The notes beneath the pieces are model-generated. The model did not search any database, had not been told where the DNA came from, and saw only the letters and a list, made by a program, of their open reading frames with translations. Of a stretch of DNA of 64,000 bases, positions 1 through 29,539 are shown piece after piece. Each line of letters starts with the position of its first letter. The first letter of the stretch is position 1. The DNA is from Cristatella mucedo (lineage: Eukaryota; Bryozoa; Phylactolaemata; Cristatellidae): positions 3,020,594 through 3,084,593 of the forward strand of contig WPIO01000050.1 in the NCBI GenBank assembly GCA_009760855.2, read 5' to 3'. The translations under genes were made by a program, and so were the position numbers.

Positions 1-450
1 TTCTTACGCTGACCCACAAGGCCTGCCACGGCTTGGCTTCTCCATACTTAACTGAACTGCTGCGCAAGTTTCAGCCTCCTCGTACCCACGGGTCCTGTAT
101 GGACAATAAATTAGCTGCCACTTTCGTCAGCTTAAAGACCGTTGGCGACAAAAGCTTTTGATCTGCAGGTCCTAGACTGTGGAACTCACTTCCACGATTC
201 TTACACAACGACAACTACTCTCTTGCTGCCGACTGTGTCACATCCTTTTCAGTGGTCTTGAGTTGCTATTTCTCTGCTACTTACTACCTCAACTGCTCTC
301 CTGACTCTGCTGTGCTTCCTACTTTCTCTTTCTTGCGTGAGATGAAGTCTGTTGGCTACCAAATGAGTACGGAAAGTCGCTTAGGCTGTGAGTGTACTAT
401 AAAAAAGTCTCCTATATTGACGGTCTGTATACTCCATATAGCAAGCGCCA
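1..450 (+). mobile_element. LINE fragment (L2/CR1-like, family B), C-terminal end of reverse transcriptase and 3' UTR
   Basis: In the plus frame the first 250 bases encode a degenerate C-terminal tail of a non-LTR retrotransposon ORF2: LTHKACHGLASPYL, then PRLWNSLPRF, the pattern seen downstream of the RT in L2/CR1-type elements. There are in-frame stops, so it is dead. The same sequence recurs at about 2560-2945, including the 3' UTR part (TGAGTGTACTATAAAAAAGTC here, TGAGTGCGCTATACAAAAC there). It lies downstream of PRPS exon 3, in what would be the next PRPS intron. Confidence 0.7.
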
Positions 451-689
451 GAGTTTTACTAAACATGGAAGCCTTTTGCTACCTGAGAGGAATGCAATTC
501 GTCTATGCGAGCCAACCCAAGCAACCAAAGCTATTGAACACGGACTTTAAGAATTTACTAGTGGGCCCCCCCTATTATAGATTAAGCTTTGCCGTTGCAG
601 GACGAGCAGCATGCAGCCATCAATGGACACAGAAGCGTTTGCGTGCCCTCAAAAGATTACACACATTACATACATTGTTATGGTTTATA

Positions 690-790
690 TTATATTATTT
701 TATTCATTATTTCATATTACTTATTTTATTATTATTTCATTTATATAATTTTATTTATTATTATTATTATTATTACATACATTACACAGA
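690..790. repeat. AT-rich low-complexity tract with (TTA)n
   Basis: A run of TTA/TTTA units, densest at about 745-775. This is the kind of 3' tail left by the LINE families of this genome. Confidence 0.7.
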
Positions 791-854
791 TTACACACAT
801 TTGCTCACTGCTCACTAACAAAAACAAGCGACCGTGCTTGAACGCTCGGCCTCA

Positions 855-6573
<5,719 letters not shown>

Positions 6574-6884
6574 GGCGAGCAGCTCGGCGCGCGGCGACCG
6601 GACTCGCGAAGTGGGGAGACCACGTGGGACGAGCGGCAGTCTATCCCGCTCTGGTTCGCAGCCACAGGAAGTCGTGAGTTGACGCGCAACTCGCTACTCT
6701 ATATTGTGAGCCGCTACGCGTCGTAACTATTTCTCTCGTTCCGGATTCGCTGACTTGCAACGCAAAAAATTTCTTACAATTGCCGCGTCGTGCGTTCAAG
6801 TCCGCCCGCCAATTCTTGACCTCGAGGTCAAGTTGGGCCACACCCTGCTGCGGCACCGCCGCCGCCGCGCAGCAGATGACTGGG

Positions 6885-6888
<4 letters not shown>

Positions 6889-6977
<89 letters not shown>
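6889..6977 (+). repeat. (TG)n microsatellite
   Basis: About 44 uninterrupted TG units starting roughly 315 bp upstream of the PRPS start codon. The long open frames across it on both strands are artefacts. Confidence 0.98.
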
Positions 6978-6980
<3 letters not shown>

Positions 6981-7042
6981 CCCATCTTGGCATCGCCGGC
7001 GACGCAGTTCTCTCCGATATCCGCTCTGTGTCCGAAACCTGG

Positions 7043-7210
7043 CAGGGGCGGGTGGAGCCAGGATTTTCATGTTGGGGCAAGGTACACTTACTCCTGCTCA
7101 TTAGGCCATCGGAAATTTGGGGCTCCAGGCTATGGATACTTCCCTCGTACCATGCCAGGGGGCAGGGGGTAATTGCCCCTGGCCCCCTGGCTCCGTCCCG
7201 CCCACAGGCA
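7043..7210. mobile_element. Short non-autonomous hAT-like element (MITE)
   Basis: Inverted ends CAGGGGCGGGTGGAGCCAGG and CCTGGCTCCGTCCCGCCC enclose about 130 bp without coding capacity. CAGGGGCGG-type termini are common in hAT elements. I could not define an 8-bp target duplication. Confidence 0.55.
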
Positions 7211-7334
7211 TGCAGCCATTATTTCTCAAAAACTGCATTATTTGCTCGTCGTACGACACGTGCCGACGTGGCAGTAGACGTTCGCAGCCGGAGACTTTTG
7301 GCTGCAGTTTAGCGTATAATAATAATGATACTAG

Positions 7335-7500
7335 TTGATTTAACAGCCTCTTTTGTATAGCGACAGAAGAGCCTTTACGACTACCGCCATCGCTTGCACT
7401 GGCAATAAGTGATTGCCCACTGCAGGATTCGAACCCGTGGCTTCGGGACAGAGGTCGTGAAAAACAGCCGCCTTAACACTTTGTGTGCTATCAGGGCTCA
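7335..7500 (-). mobile_element. tRNA-derived SINE, family 1
   Basis: Reverse complement of the family seen at 12158-12330. GGATTCGAACCC is the pol III B box read from the other strand, followed by GTATAGCGACAGAAGAGCCT and the CTGTTAAATCA end. Diverged. Confidence 0.8.
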
Positions 7501-8319
7501 CCACTTACTTCCTCGAGATCGCTGGAATGTAACGGAACAACGCCGGTGGATCTTTCCAAAAAGGCAGTTTCAGAACCAACCGTTAGCTGTTATAAAGGCA
7601 CGCGGCTAACGTTCACTGCGACGTCGAGTTGCCAAAGTCTTCATCCAATCCATTTCAAATTTCTCTACTCGTCTTACCGTCAAAAACTTTAATCCAGACG
7701 AATTAGTGGGGCAAACTCTCGAAGTGAACTCTGAGGCTACTCGAGTAAATTCAAGAGCGCAGCCGCTCGGTGCGACTTGCGCCCGGCTTCCATCCTTCCT
7801 ACGCTCTTGAAAGTGCGATCGGCTAGCAAGCGGCCACAATGTTCTGATAAACACTGGTCTGGAGAGACGACATAAAAAATGACAATGCATGACAAATGGA
7901 GGTAACTTCACGGGTATATTCACATCACAGTCACGGTCGGTATAATAAGCCCGAAAGGTTTTCTCCAAATTGATTCGTAATATATTAGAAAAGCTATCAC
8001 AGCAGCTCCATTATGGTGTGCTGACCTTCAAATAATTTTCTAACCTAGCCTCTTAACTTTGAACGGCTTTAACAAAAGTTTCCTCGCTTCAGGCCAGTTA
8101 AACATCACTTTTTCTCTAAACCTTAACTCGTAACCTGTATACCGGCCTCCTCTCTGTAGACTTGAGGCAGAAAAACAGATTCTCCCTTAAAGAAGCCTAA
8201 AGCTCACCTGTTTACTACATCATTTGGTTGGTCTTTGTGATTCGTTTCTCGTCAGCATGCACCTGCTTACACAGTGCCTACTGCTTGAGATGTTAGCCCC
8301 AATCATTTGATCATGCTTT

Positions 8320-8392
8320 CTGTTCAGCATATGTTAAGTGCTTAGAAAGAAATTAAGTTCTCTGAGAGCGCTGTACAACTGTATTATTATAA
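8320..8392 (+). mobile_element. LINE family A 3' end, short piece
   Basis: AGAAAGAAATTAAGTTCTCT and the following GAGAGCGCT match the family stem-loop, followed by an ATT-type tail that runs into an (AT)n tract. Confidence 0.65.
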
Positions 8393-8393
8393 T

Positions 8394-8472
<79 letters not shown>
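8393..8472. repeat. (AT)n microsatellite
   Basis: About 40 AT units with one C interruption near 8410. Confidence 0.98.
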
Positions 8473-8474
<2 letters not shown>

Positions 8475-9330
8475 TGCTTGGGCATGGATACCACATCGAA
8501 GTTGGTCCATCATTGGTGATAACTGTGTCTCCATTTCTGTAACTCACTACTTGCAGGTCTTCCTGACTGTGCAATAATTCGCATACAGTTGGCGAAAAAT
8601 TCTGATCCAGTCTTGTCTGTCGCGAGCGTCGCAGTTGCCACAATACACTGCTTCTCATCGATCTGCACTGGCTGCCCATCGAGAAGCAATTCGACCAAGT
8701 TTCTGTCGCTGACAATTAGGTTCTTCATTTTGTTCTCGAGTTAACCTATCAGACTGACTTCCCAATAAGGTTAGGCCTCGTACCGCCCACTCTTCTTATT
8801 AGGGTGAGCCGCGTTGGCACGCTCGGTAAGGCTCTTTGCGACCTCGGGACCGAGATGGTGGGTTCTATTCCTACGGCGAGCGATCCTTTATTGCTGCTGC
8901 AAGCGGCGGTGAGATAATGTAAGGTTCTTTTGTCGCTATACAAAAAAGGTTGCTAAATCAGCTAGTATTTTTTATTCAGTTTAGTCGTCCATTTAATTAG
9001 TCATTAAGCTTGGCCTCGAACGATTCTCAAATTCTTTGGAGATCATCCATTTAGTTAGTATGCTCCCAAAGCCTGCAGGAACTCATTCGCGACTGATGTC
9101 ACGACATCTCAGACTTGGTGACATTTAAAAAGAAGCTAAAATGCAATTTTTTACTTCGCATCTGCTCGGCTCGGTCCGTGTGGGTTTTTCTGTGTGCTTA
9201 CGCGAGCTGATGGTGTTCACGTTACAAATAACCAAAATGACAAGCTTTCTTCACAGCATATATAAACGAGCCTAGAAGGAGATCAATTTCTCTGAGACCA
9301 CACTAAAAATGTTATTATTATTGTTGTTAT
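8473..9330 (+). mobile_element. LINE family A 3' region, split by a nested SINE
   Basis: 8500-8755 carries the CHCLLIDLHWLPIE-like block. The sequence breaks at 8795-8975 for a SINE and resumes at 8995 with CTCAAATTCTTTGGAGATCA. It ends with the stem-loop variant near 9275 and an ATT tail. The order shows the SINE arrived after the LINE. Confidence 0.8.
8795..8975 (+). mobile_element. tRNA-derived SINE, family 1, nested in a LINE
   Basis: Head GAGCCGCGTTGGCACGCTCG, a damaged B box GGGTTCTATTCC, then CGATCCTTTATTGC and TCGCTATACAAAAAAGG, as in the other family 1 copies. Confidence 0.85.
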
Positions 9331-9404
9331 TGTTATTCCCTTCTGCACCGCATCCACTTGGCCTACTCTGCACCGCCGCTGCTCTCCGCTAGAATAAGAT
9401 TTTT

Positions 9405-9490
9405 CATTATGAATAATAATGCACTTGATAAAGCGCCCTCAGAGAACTCAATCTCTTTCTAGACGCTTTATATTTGCTGCAAAGGGACTG
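9405..9490 (-). mobile_element. LINE family A, 3' end only
   Basis: AATAATAATGCACTTGATAA, GCGCCCTCAGAGAACTCAAT and TCTCTTTCTAGACGCTTTAT are the reverse complement of the 3' terminus. Severely 5'-truncated insertion. Confidence 0.8.
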
Positions 9491-9544
9491 CAAACGTGGG
9501 TGCACTATTTCTTTTAATTGCTCAATGCCAGTGCGACCAAGTTT

Positions 9545-9710
9545 ACGAGGGCCGTTATAGCCCATGAGGTAAGGGGCCCGCTCTTGCGACCGAAGTCGTG
9601 GGTTCGAACCCTGCGACGTGCGATCCTGTATTGCCAGCTGCGAGCCGTTAATGCTCTTCTGCTGCTATACGAATGAGGCTGTTAAATCGGCTAGTATTTA
9701 TTTTTATTTA
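9545..9710 (+). mobile_element. tRNA-derived SINE, family 1
   Basis: Has an intact B box (GGGTTCGAACCC), then GCGATCCTGTATTGCCA and the GGCTGTTAAATCGGCTAG end. Confidence 0.8.
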
Positions 9711-10867
9711 TGTAGGTACGAGACCTGGACTGGCTGGAGTCAACTTTGCTCTGCCTCGAAAGACGCACGTTTCACGGCTACTCAAAATACATAAAGTGTT
9801 TCTTCATGCAACACGGAAAACCGCAGCATTACACGGTTCTAATGCAGGGCACATTGGACAAGAAAATGCAATGCATCGCAATTAAAATTTAATGGCTGCT
9901 TGAAACGAACACGTTCGAGCATAATTCCGACTAACTCAAATCCTTAAGGGGCGTCCGGTCCAACCGACTTAATCTCAAGCAGCTAAAAGAAAGTGAGAAG
10001 CATAGCTGATTCATGTGGAAAGTCAATGAAGGGAGTTACGTTGAAGTAGCCTCTCACAATGGCTGGAAAGACTGTGCCTCAGCTGGCAGCAGGAGAGCTA
10101 ATCCTAATCTAATCTAATCTTAATCGGGTGATCTTAATTTAATCTAATCTTAATCGGGTACTTTCGCGGATCTTAATCGTTAAGCCTTTCGCTTCAACGG
10201 GTAGCCAAGTCAACCGTCAAGAAGTAGAGACGACTTAGGAATGATTCAAAGCTCATTATGAGCTTACCGAATTACGTATTTAACCTTTAAACCATTGTAG
10301 GGCTATGGAGCTCACCGAGTGTTACTCAGTAAGGAAGCTTTCAATGCCCTCCCTGCCTGCTCTACTTGACGGGTAGCACGAGCCGGGGTAGAATGTGCGA
10401 GTCTCTGTTTTAGCTGCCCTGCCAGGCAAGGGAATGCACTTGTCCCATGAAGTTCAAGGAATAGTTAATACTATTGACCATGCCTGCAGAGGCGTACGAA
10501 TCCCCAACAAGTTCGAATCCCGAGGCAAACTGAGATGCCGGCATCAATTCTTTGTAGATCACGCAGCAAGACGAAAGCACCGTTCGAGAAATACAAAGCC
10601 AGATTTAAACTCAGCAAATGTTTCACTTTATTGCTTCATAGTCTCCAAGTAGCACGTTTGGCCTAGCTCTTTGTAGCAGTCTAGAAGTGAAAAGCTAAGA
10701 ATACAAAGTGAAATCATTGCTCACTGCCGAGCGAATCTGACGGAAGTCTTGACAAAATGCTTCGCCTCCCAGCTTCCTCAAGACCGAACCGTTTATATTT
10801 CTCTGGAGATGATGATGAGCTGTTCGGTTTCGGGGTCGCAGTGACTGAGTGACTCTCTACCGAGGCA

Positions 10868-10942
10868 TCCTCGATGTGGGACTGCCTCGATGAGGAACTG
10901 CCTCGATGTGGGACTGCCCCGAAGTGGAACTGCCTCGATTCC
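10868..10942. repeat. Short imperfect tandem repeat, 17-18-bp unit
   Basis: About four copies of GACTGCCTCGATGTGG-like units with small changes (GAGGAACTGCC, GAAGTGGAACTGCC). Confidence 0.8.
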
Positions 10943-11394
10943 TTAAAAAGCATGCTACCAGCTTGCCCACGTTTAGTGAAGTGACACGCGAGCAGGATAT
11001 GCCACCCGTTGATCGATGGGGCGTGCGGGCGGGCTTAGCTGCTCTGTGATTGGTGTGGCGTTGGGGCAGTCGCGGTAAGGTTGGGGGAGAACAGTGGGCT
11101 GTCGATGGTGGTCGTCGGCGGTCGTTCTGAGTTTCCCACGAATACAACTAAACTTCGAGCTGGAGACCGACCCTGCTCCCTCAACACTCCCGATCTTGGC
11201 TTCGTCGGTACGCTCCTTTCCTCATCGATATGCTGCGGCTGCACGTAGCTCCATCCTAAGTGTGGTTTGGCATACAGAACGCTGGCCCAGAACGCCAACG
11301 GTTTATTGCACAAGGCACGTAGCAGCAAGACGCACGACTCCCTTCACCCCCTTCTCACACTCGAGTCCTTCCCTCCACTCCTCCGGTCCACCAT

Positions 11395-11535
11395 CTCACC
11401 ACCAGCAGGTTACCGGCCTGTGTATATACCACATCACAGGCGGACCACAGCTGTGCACCGGCCGACCCAGATGGTGAATCCACCATCTGGCCACCAGTGG
11501 GTTACCGGCCTGTGTCCATGCCACATCACAGGCTC
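11395..11535. repeat. Two-copy direct repeat, about 45 bp each
   Basis: GGTTACCGGCCTGTGTATAT with CCACATCACAGGC at about 11407-11440, repeated as GGTTACCGGCCTGTGTCCAT with CCACATCACAGGC at about 11500-11532. Confidence 0.8.
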
Positions 11536-12157
11536 ATCAGAGGAGCCCACATACACTCAAACTACACTAAGCTTGGTCCGGTAGGAGCAGTCGCTTTTGC
11601 TTTCACCTGCCTGTCCATGTATACTAGGCTAGCCTTTCTATGAGAATGCTAATAACTTGGCTCGTGTGCCCTGGGGCTACAACTAGCACAGGTTTCGTGT
11701 CCACTCCAGTCCATTCTACACCCACTCATTACCTATTGACGGCACTTTATACCCACGACTTGACCATCTACATCCACCAGTCGCTCAGTATCGTCGGTCT
11801 AAGTCGTAATCTACTAGCTTATTTTTCTAGACTTAGCTGCTATTCTCGTTACTCATCCGTGAATTTCTTTATCTTAGTTGCTTCCAAGACTCACTTTTGG
11901 TCTTAGTGGTTAGTCTTCTTCATAGTTGCTAGTTTAAAGACCTTCCAAACCACTAGCTCACGGAAACCGCAGCCTTAGCGACCGAGCTAAGCGAAAAACA
12001 CTAGGGAAACAAAATAATACAACAGCAAGAAGCTAACCGAAGATACTGCAGGTAATCAGGAATACGGATACTACAACCACAACCGGTTCCACACCCGAAT
12101 CCATTTCCTCTTGAAGGATGCCAATGCGAGATGCATCTTGAAGCAATCGCTTTACCG

Positions 12158-12330
12158 GTGAGCCGTGGTGGCACACTAGGTAAGACGGTTGCTTTCACGA
12201 CCTCGGTCCCGGGTTCGATTCCTGCGGTGGGCGATTCTTTATCGCCACTGCAAGCGGTGGTGATAGCTGTAAAGGCTCTTCTGTCGCTATACAAAAAGAG
12301 GCCGTTTAATCAGCTAGGATTTATTATTTA
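12158..12330 (+). mobile_element. tRNA-derived SINE, family 1, well preserved
   Basis: Head GTGAGCCGTGGTGGCACACT, B box GGGTTCGATTCC at 12211-12222, body GGGCGATTCTTTATCGCCAC and TGTCGCTATACAAAAAGAGG, 3' end AATCAGCTAGGATT. Closest to copies at 27950 and 49941, so a recently active subfamily. Confidence 0.9.
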
Positions 12331-13554
12331 TTTATTACCTAATTTTATACACGTGCATTACTTATTATCCAGAATTTAATGATGGCCCTGTCAGCTGTAT
12401 ACCCATTTAATGCAGGATATGCTCCCCGAGTGGTGGGAGTAGCACGATACTAGTTTAAAAGTTGTAAGACGCTAAAAAACAAATCAACCTCGTCACGCTT
12501 GTTACGACACTTTTGGTCGATTGCTGTCTGCAATGGCTCCAAGTCAAGGGCAGAATTCTCGCTACTGATTCTCCCGCCTTTCAAGAGCTTTTCAGATTAT
12601 TACGGCGATTTCCTTTTGCATTGCCCAGCGCTTTCTAGTCCGAGGAGGGGCCCATTCATCAGCATGGCCGCATCAATTTGTCAGACCCTCATTCCCTATC
12701 GAATCTATTCAAGTGTGCTTAACCCGGCTTCTTGGAAGTGAGTGAGACCCTGAATACAAAAGTGCACTTTTGCAAACCACAACATCATACAAACAAATAT
12801 ATACACTGCAGCTCGAAAGCTAACTTAGAGTTAGAGGTTAACTTGAATGCTTAAGCTAAATACTTAACTGTGTATATTGTGTACACAGTCTCATCCGTGA
12901 AGCTTGGGCAAAAGGCAAGTATGCATGCTCTCAACGAATGAACGTAGGGATGACCTCTGCAAAGAAAAAAGGCCGACGGATGACCTCCCCCTCCCCCTCC
13001 CCTGCGATCGGGCGGGCATCTGGGAAGCCACCGCTGTTGCTTAGCTTAAGAAAACGCCATGCACTAGATTATCCATTAACAGTGGGTGCTGGGTCTCAGA
13101 GTGCTTTTGTGCTGGGCTGCCTGCCGAAACTAGGAGACGGATTCTGTTACTGGAAGCGCTGCAGTCTCCAAAGGCGCAGATTTTCCCGCTCAACGTCGTC
13201 GTCGGGGCTGGGTGGAGCTGAAGGCCTGGCGGCAGAGGTGGGATGCTCAGGCGAGTAATCACCACTGGCGAATCTCCCAGACGACGAGGTGCTGCTCCAG
13301 ATGAACCCTGGAATGCGGCAGCAAAACCGACGGTCGGGGCGGTCGCTCGACGGACGTCAAGAGCCCAAAAGAATCGTTACAGACGCTCGCACGGGCGCCA
13401 AGGATAAATAGGCGGCAAGCGATGTGGTCGAAGACAGGCAGGCAGCGTCAGCATGGCTCAGGGCTGCTTCCGGTCAGCAGAGTAGCCATGCGAGCTACAT
13501 GTGCATGTCACGCACACTTCCATACTACTCGCGGTTCTCCTGCCAGCAAACAAC
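12331..13554. other. Intergenic region without a recognised gene
   Basis: Moderately GC-rich at 12950-13450. Open frames of up to about 106 codons on both strands show no family resemblance that I can see. Confidence 0.4.
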
Positions 13555-14015
13555 ACCAAAAACTGCACTTGGTGCAAAGGCACTGCAGCTAGGCTTGTCT
13601 ATCGTGAACGTCAAAACTGCCACAGCACACTGCTTCACACCTACACACCCATCAAGAAGTACATTGACTTCAAGGTTCTGTCACTTGCCACACTGGTTAT
13701 GCTCAGGCATAATGTGCTCGTCTTTAACGAACCTCAAATCCCGGTGACAGTGCCTTAGATTTCTATGCTCCCAGAGCCTGAAACTCAGTCCCGATTAAAA
13801 GTTCAGGATATCCTCTGACTTAATGCTACTTTAAAAATAAGGTAAAAACCCACCTGTTCGTAACGGCAGTTGCTCCGTCTGCATGAACTGTTCTCTATGT
13901 GCCAATGCCTACTAAAATAGTACAAGCTACCACCAACCAATGGACATGCTTGTTGTAGCCAGCATGTGAAGAGCACTTAGAAAGAGATTTAGTTCCCTTG
14001 GGAATGTATATTATT
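13555..14015 (+). mobile_element. LINE family A 3' fragment
   Basis: Starts with AACTGCACTTGGTGCAAAG (the NSAARLVCRER block of better copies) and ends near AGAAAGAGATTTAGTTCCCT plus an ATT tail. Heavily diverged. Confidence 0.75.
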
Positions 14016-14619
14016 AGTATTAATACGTACTTCATATTAATACGTATTAATATGGTTAATTATATTAATTTAAATGGTAATAAATAGTAATACTTTTTAG
14101 CTCCCTTGGTAATACTTGATAGGAAAAAATCTTCCGGAGATTGACGAACTCACATCTGACAAGTGCCATCTAAAGGTAGCATTTTTGAGGCATCAGTACC
14201 TGGGGAAAATTATGCATGCTGTCATCTCTTTTTTTTGCCAATAAGATGTGAAAAACATGCAGGCCTGCTGAGCTTGCTTGGCAGTCTCGTCCATCTTATA
14301 ACACAGTCTTGATGTTCAAAAGATATTTTGAAGCTACACCATCACAACAGTAAAAAGTAGTATTTGCTAAATTTCTCACAAATCCTGCTTTCAAAAAATA
14401 CAGCTAGAGGACATATCGGTGCTAATTCAGGAATGGTGGTGATGTAAGGCAGATTGTTTGGCCCATGTGCAACCGCAGGTTGGTAGTTCAAAAATATGCA
14501 AGAATTTGATCGTGGAGGGAGAACAAAAATCCAACTGCCATTTCTGAAAACTAAAGAGCGATTGAGAACACTTCAAACTATAAGGTAGAAGTACTAAAAA
14601 CTTCTTGCTGCGATTAGTA

Positions 14620-15570
14620 ATAATAATAATACACATGATAAACAGGCCTAAGAGAACTCAATCTCTTTCTAGGCGCTTTACATCTGCTGCAAAGGAAGCA
14701 CGATCGAATGGTTAGTGGTAGCATGCTCAATAAATAACAAGAAAAAACATGGTCGGGGGTTACATGCACAGGGTCAGCATGCAAGTATGGTTAGTGGCAG
14801 CATGCAGTGTCAGCACGCATAAGCACATACAGGTCGAATCACAGGGACCCACTAAATGCTGTTATAAATAGGCGTGATTTAGTTGCTTTCTAAATGTGGT
14901 CAAGTCAGGAGATGTTGTGACCCAAGTCGGGAGTGAGTTCCAGGCTTTGGAAGCATTCGAACTAAAGGCACCGTCTCCAAAGGATTCGAGGTTTGTACAA
15001 GGTATGGGTAAACAATTAGATTCCGAAAAGCAAGCAATACGAAGCTTGGCCAGGTGATTTCAAAGGTAGACTGGAGCCAAGGAATTCAAGAGACATACAA
15101 TAAGAGTGACAAAACCTTGAAGTCGATGTGTTGTTTGACTGGGAGCCAGTGCAGGTCGGCGAGAAGTGGTGGGATATGGCAACTGCTGTGCTCACGACAG
15201 ACAAGCTTAGTGCAGAGTTTTGCACCACCTGTAAGCGGCTGATTGCAAAGGCAGTAGACAGCAAGCAGTGAGTTACAGAAGTCGATACAGGATGTCACAC
15301 ATGGATGGACTAACGTAGATGTGGCATCCATATCTAAACAAGCCCGAATTTTAGCAATGTTATGTAGCTGAAAGTTGGTAGACTTGATTGTGGAGCTGAT
15401 GTGGTCGTCTAACGAAAGGTCACTTTGGAACATGACACCTACATTTCGAGCAGATTCAACAGGAGATATGCTGGCAGAGCCGATTATGAGCGTTAGTCTT
15501 TCCAATTATCAATCACACTTGGTTTGCCCATAACTAGTAAGTTGGTTTTATCATCATTCAAGAAGAAAAT
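14620..15570 (-). mobile_element. LINE family A, 3' kilobase, long copy
   Basis: The minus strand encodes IIGSASISPVESARNVGVMF, then HISSTIKSTNFQLHNIAKIR and DFCNSLLA, the conserved RT C-terminal region of L2/CR1-like elements. Frameshifts interrupt what follows. Ends with the family stem-loop at 14640-14690. Confidence 0.85.
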
Positions 15571-27801
<12,231 letters not shown>

Positions 27802-27949
27802 CAGCAGTCGTCGTGTCTATCTATGCTTCGGCCGGCAGCGAACGTCGAGCGCAGCGCTGCTGCCTCTCTCCACCGAGCTCTACGCTGCTCCGCAGTCTTC
27901 TTTACACGATCAGATCTGGGGGGGAACAAAAAAAGACGCTGCAAGCACT

Positions 27950-28130
27950 GCTTGAGCCGTGATGGCACGCACTAGGTAAGGCAGTTGCTTTCACGACCTC
28001 GGTCCCGAGGTCGTGGGTTCGATTCCTTATGTGGGCGATCCTTTATCGCCACTGCAAGCGGTGGTGATAGCCGTAAAGGCTCTTCTGTCGCTATACAAAA
28101 AGAGGCTGCTCAATCAGCTAGGATTTTTTT
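27950..28130 (+). mobile_element. tRNA-derived SINE, family 1, well preserved
   Basis: GAGCCGTGATGGCACGCACT head, GGTCGTGGGTTCGATTCC with an intact B box, GTCGCTATACAAAAAGAGGC and the terminal AATCAGCTAGGATTTTTT. About 150 bp upstream of the RHBDD1 start. Confidence 0.92.
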
Positions 28131-28515
28131 GGATTGAGGAGCTACAAAGGCGCAAAAAGCCAAGCTTCAGTGAAGTGAAGTGACGAACAGAAGCCCACAG
28201 AAGCGCCGGCTAGGCACGTTGAACGAGCTGAGTGCTTCACGAGCCAGCAGCTCATGCAAGAATCGCAGCTGACACGTCGAGTCGCGACAGGCAGCAGCAA
28301 CGTCCCATGCGGCCAGTCTCACCATCATCAGAGACGTGAGCGGCTGACCTTGTGCGTGCGCAGACATAGGCCAGACCCGGTTTAAGAATGTGCAAGAAAT
28401 CGGCAGTAAGAGCAAGATACCAGCGAACCGCTTTTCCTGATGCAAAAAGAGCTGCAGAGCCGTGGCTTTCGAAGTCATAGCAAACACCGAGCCGCCCAAA
28501 CAAGTGGTGAGCTGC

Positions 28516-28680
28516 TAAAAAATAATATAATTCATAATATAATTCATTTATATAGCGCCCCAAGAGAACTTAATCTCTATTCAGGCGCTTCACATATGCC
28601 TCGGGGCTCGAGCCCAAGACCTCAGTCAGACCTTGGTCGGGGCGAGCACCTTAACCGCTAGACCAAACCAGCTCGGCGAA
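28516..28680 (-). mobile_element. tRNA-derived SINE, family 2, with a LINE-like 3' end
   Basis: On the minus strand the head reads GCCGAGCTGGTTTGGTCTAG, CGGTTAAGG; TGGTCTAGCGG fits the pol III A box (TRGYNNARNGG), and a B-box-like GGGCTCGAGCCC follows. The 3' part, AAGCGCCTGAATAGAGATTA with TTCTCTTGGGGCGCT, has the same stem-loop as LINE family A. Confidence 0.85.
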
Positions 28681-29539
28681 GGTTCATAGACATTCATCAG
28701 GTAAGTTCAAAAGAGTTCACTGAAATTGTAAGAAGGTAGTTTCCTTTAGTGCAAACATTAGGCAAAGGGAGAGAGTTGAGACCAAGAAAAACATTTAAAG
28801 AATTATTTTATCTCTTTATTTCGGAAAAAATTGCATCGTGGTTTTTCCTTTCCACTGATTTCTTGCATCTCTTCGAACAACGTCAAGTCTATGGCTTCGC
28901 ATGCTGATATTACGAGGCTTCAAACTCTCGATGACGGCTGAAAAAATGCCCAACACGGTTGTTAAGATACATTTCTAGAGCGGTGGATACTAGAGTGCAT
29001 CCACTAAATTTTACTTCGCAGTGCTCCGACGGTACTAGAAAATATTATCCATCGAGAATGGTGACTATTCGGAGGCCAGAAATTGCATTAAAACTACTGC
29101 AAAGCAATCATTGCAAATATGTTCGCACCTGTTAAGAAGACGATTTGTCACAAATACTCTTTAAGCCGTGCAAAAATTCCATTCTCTGGCGAAATTGTGT
29201 TGGCCTGCAGTCCAGGCAACACTGAAATATCTGAGGCTAAATAAATCATAAACGAGAGGATGCGTGGATTTTTCGAGCTAGCACTGTATAAGCCTCTGCT
29301 CTCAAACAGTGGAGTCGGCATTAACGACTGTAGCTTTGTGCATTTGCGCTTCCTGCTGCAATCATGGGAGGAAGAAGAATCCACAAAGAATCCTTTGACG
29401 TTGCCAGAACTATGCCTGCAAGCCTTACTTTGTAGCAGCTAAAGTAGGTCACTGGTTATTAATGACCCATCTGAGCCCATTTGAACTGCGCATCAGACTG
29501 CGGGCCAATGAAGACGACCGAGAATCAGAGCACGTGGTC

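Larger units (their letters stand above)
9711..12157. other. Intergenic region without a recognised gene
   Basis: Upstream of PRPS. Contains a family B LINE relic near 9970-10060 and short TAATC-rich runs at 10090-10160. Two small tandem repeats are listed separately. At 11260-11350 a frame reads TLAQNANGLLHKA, faintly like the start of a LINE endonuclease, but too decayed to call. Confidence 0.5.

Noticed and set aside
6755-7312. Long open frames across (TG)n, and similar ones at 16784-17088, 19808-20167, 23055-23628, 31163-31874, 39196-39465
   Set aside because: They read as poly-CV, poly-TH, poly-ER or poly-LS because dinucleotide repeats have no stops. No flanking domain, and similar frames exist on both strands.
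12158-12330. tRNA gene suggested by an intact B box
   Set aside because: No cloverleaf can be drawn, and the same head recurs at many loci with a shared non-tRNA body and tail, so it is a SINE.
28167-28563. Open minus frames upstream of RHBDD1, considered as an extra exon
   Set aside because: The RHBDD1 start is fixed by an in-frame upstream stop and family alignment. The frames here match nothing.
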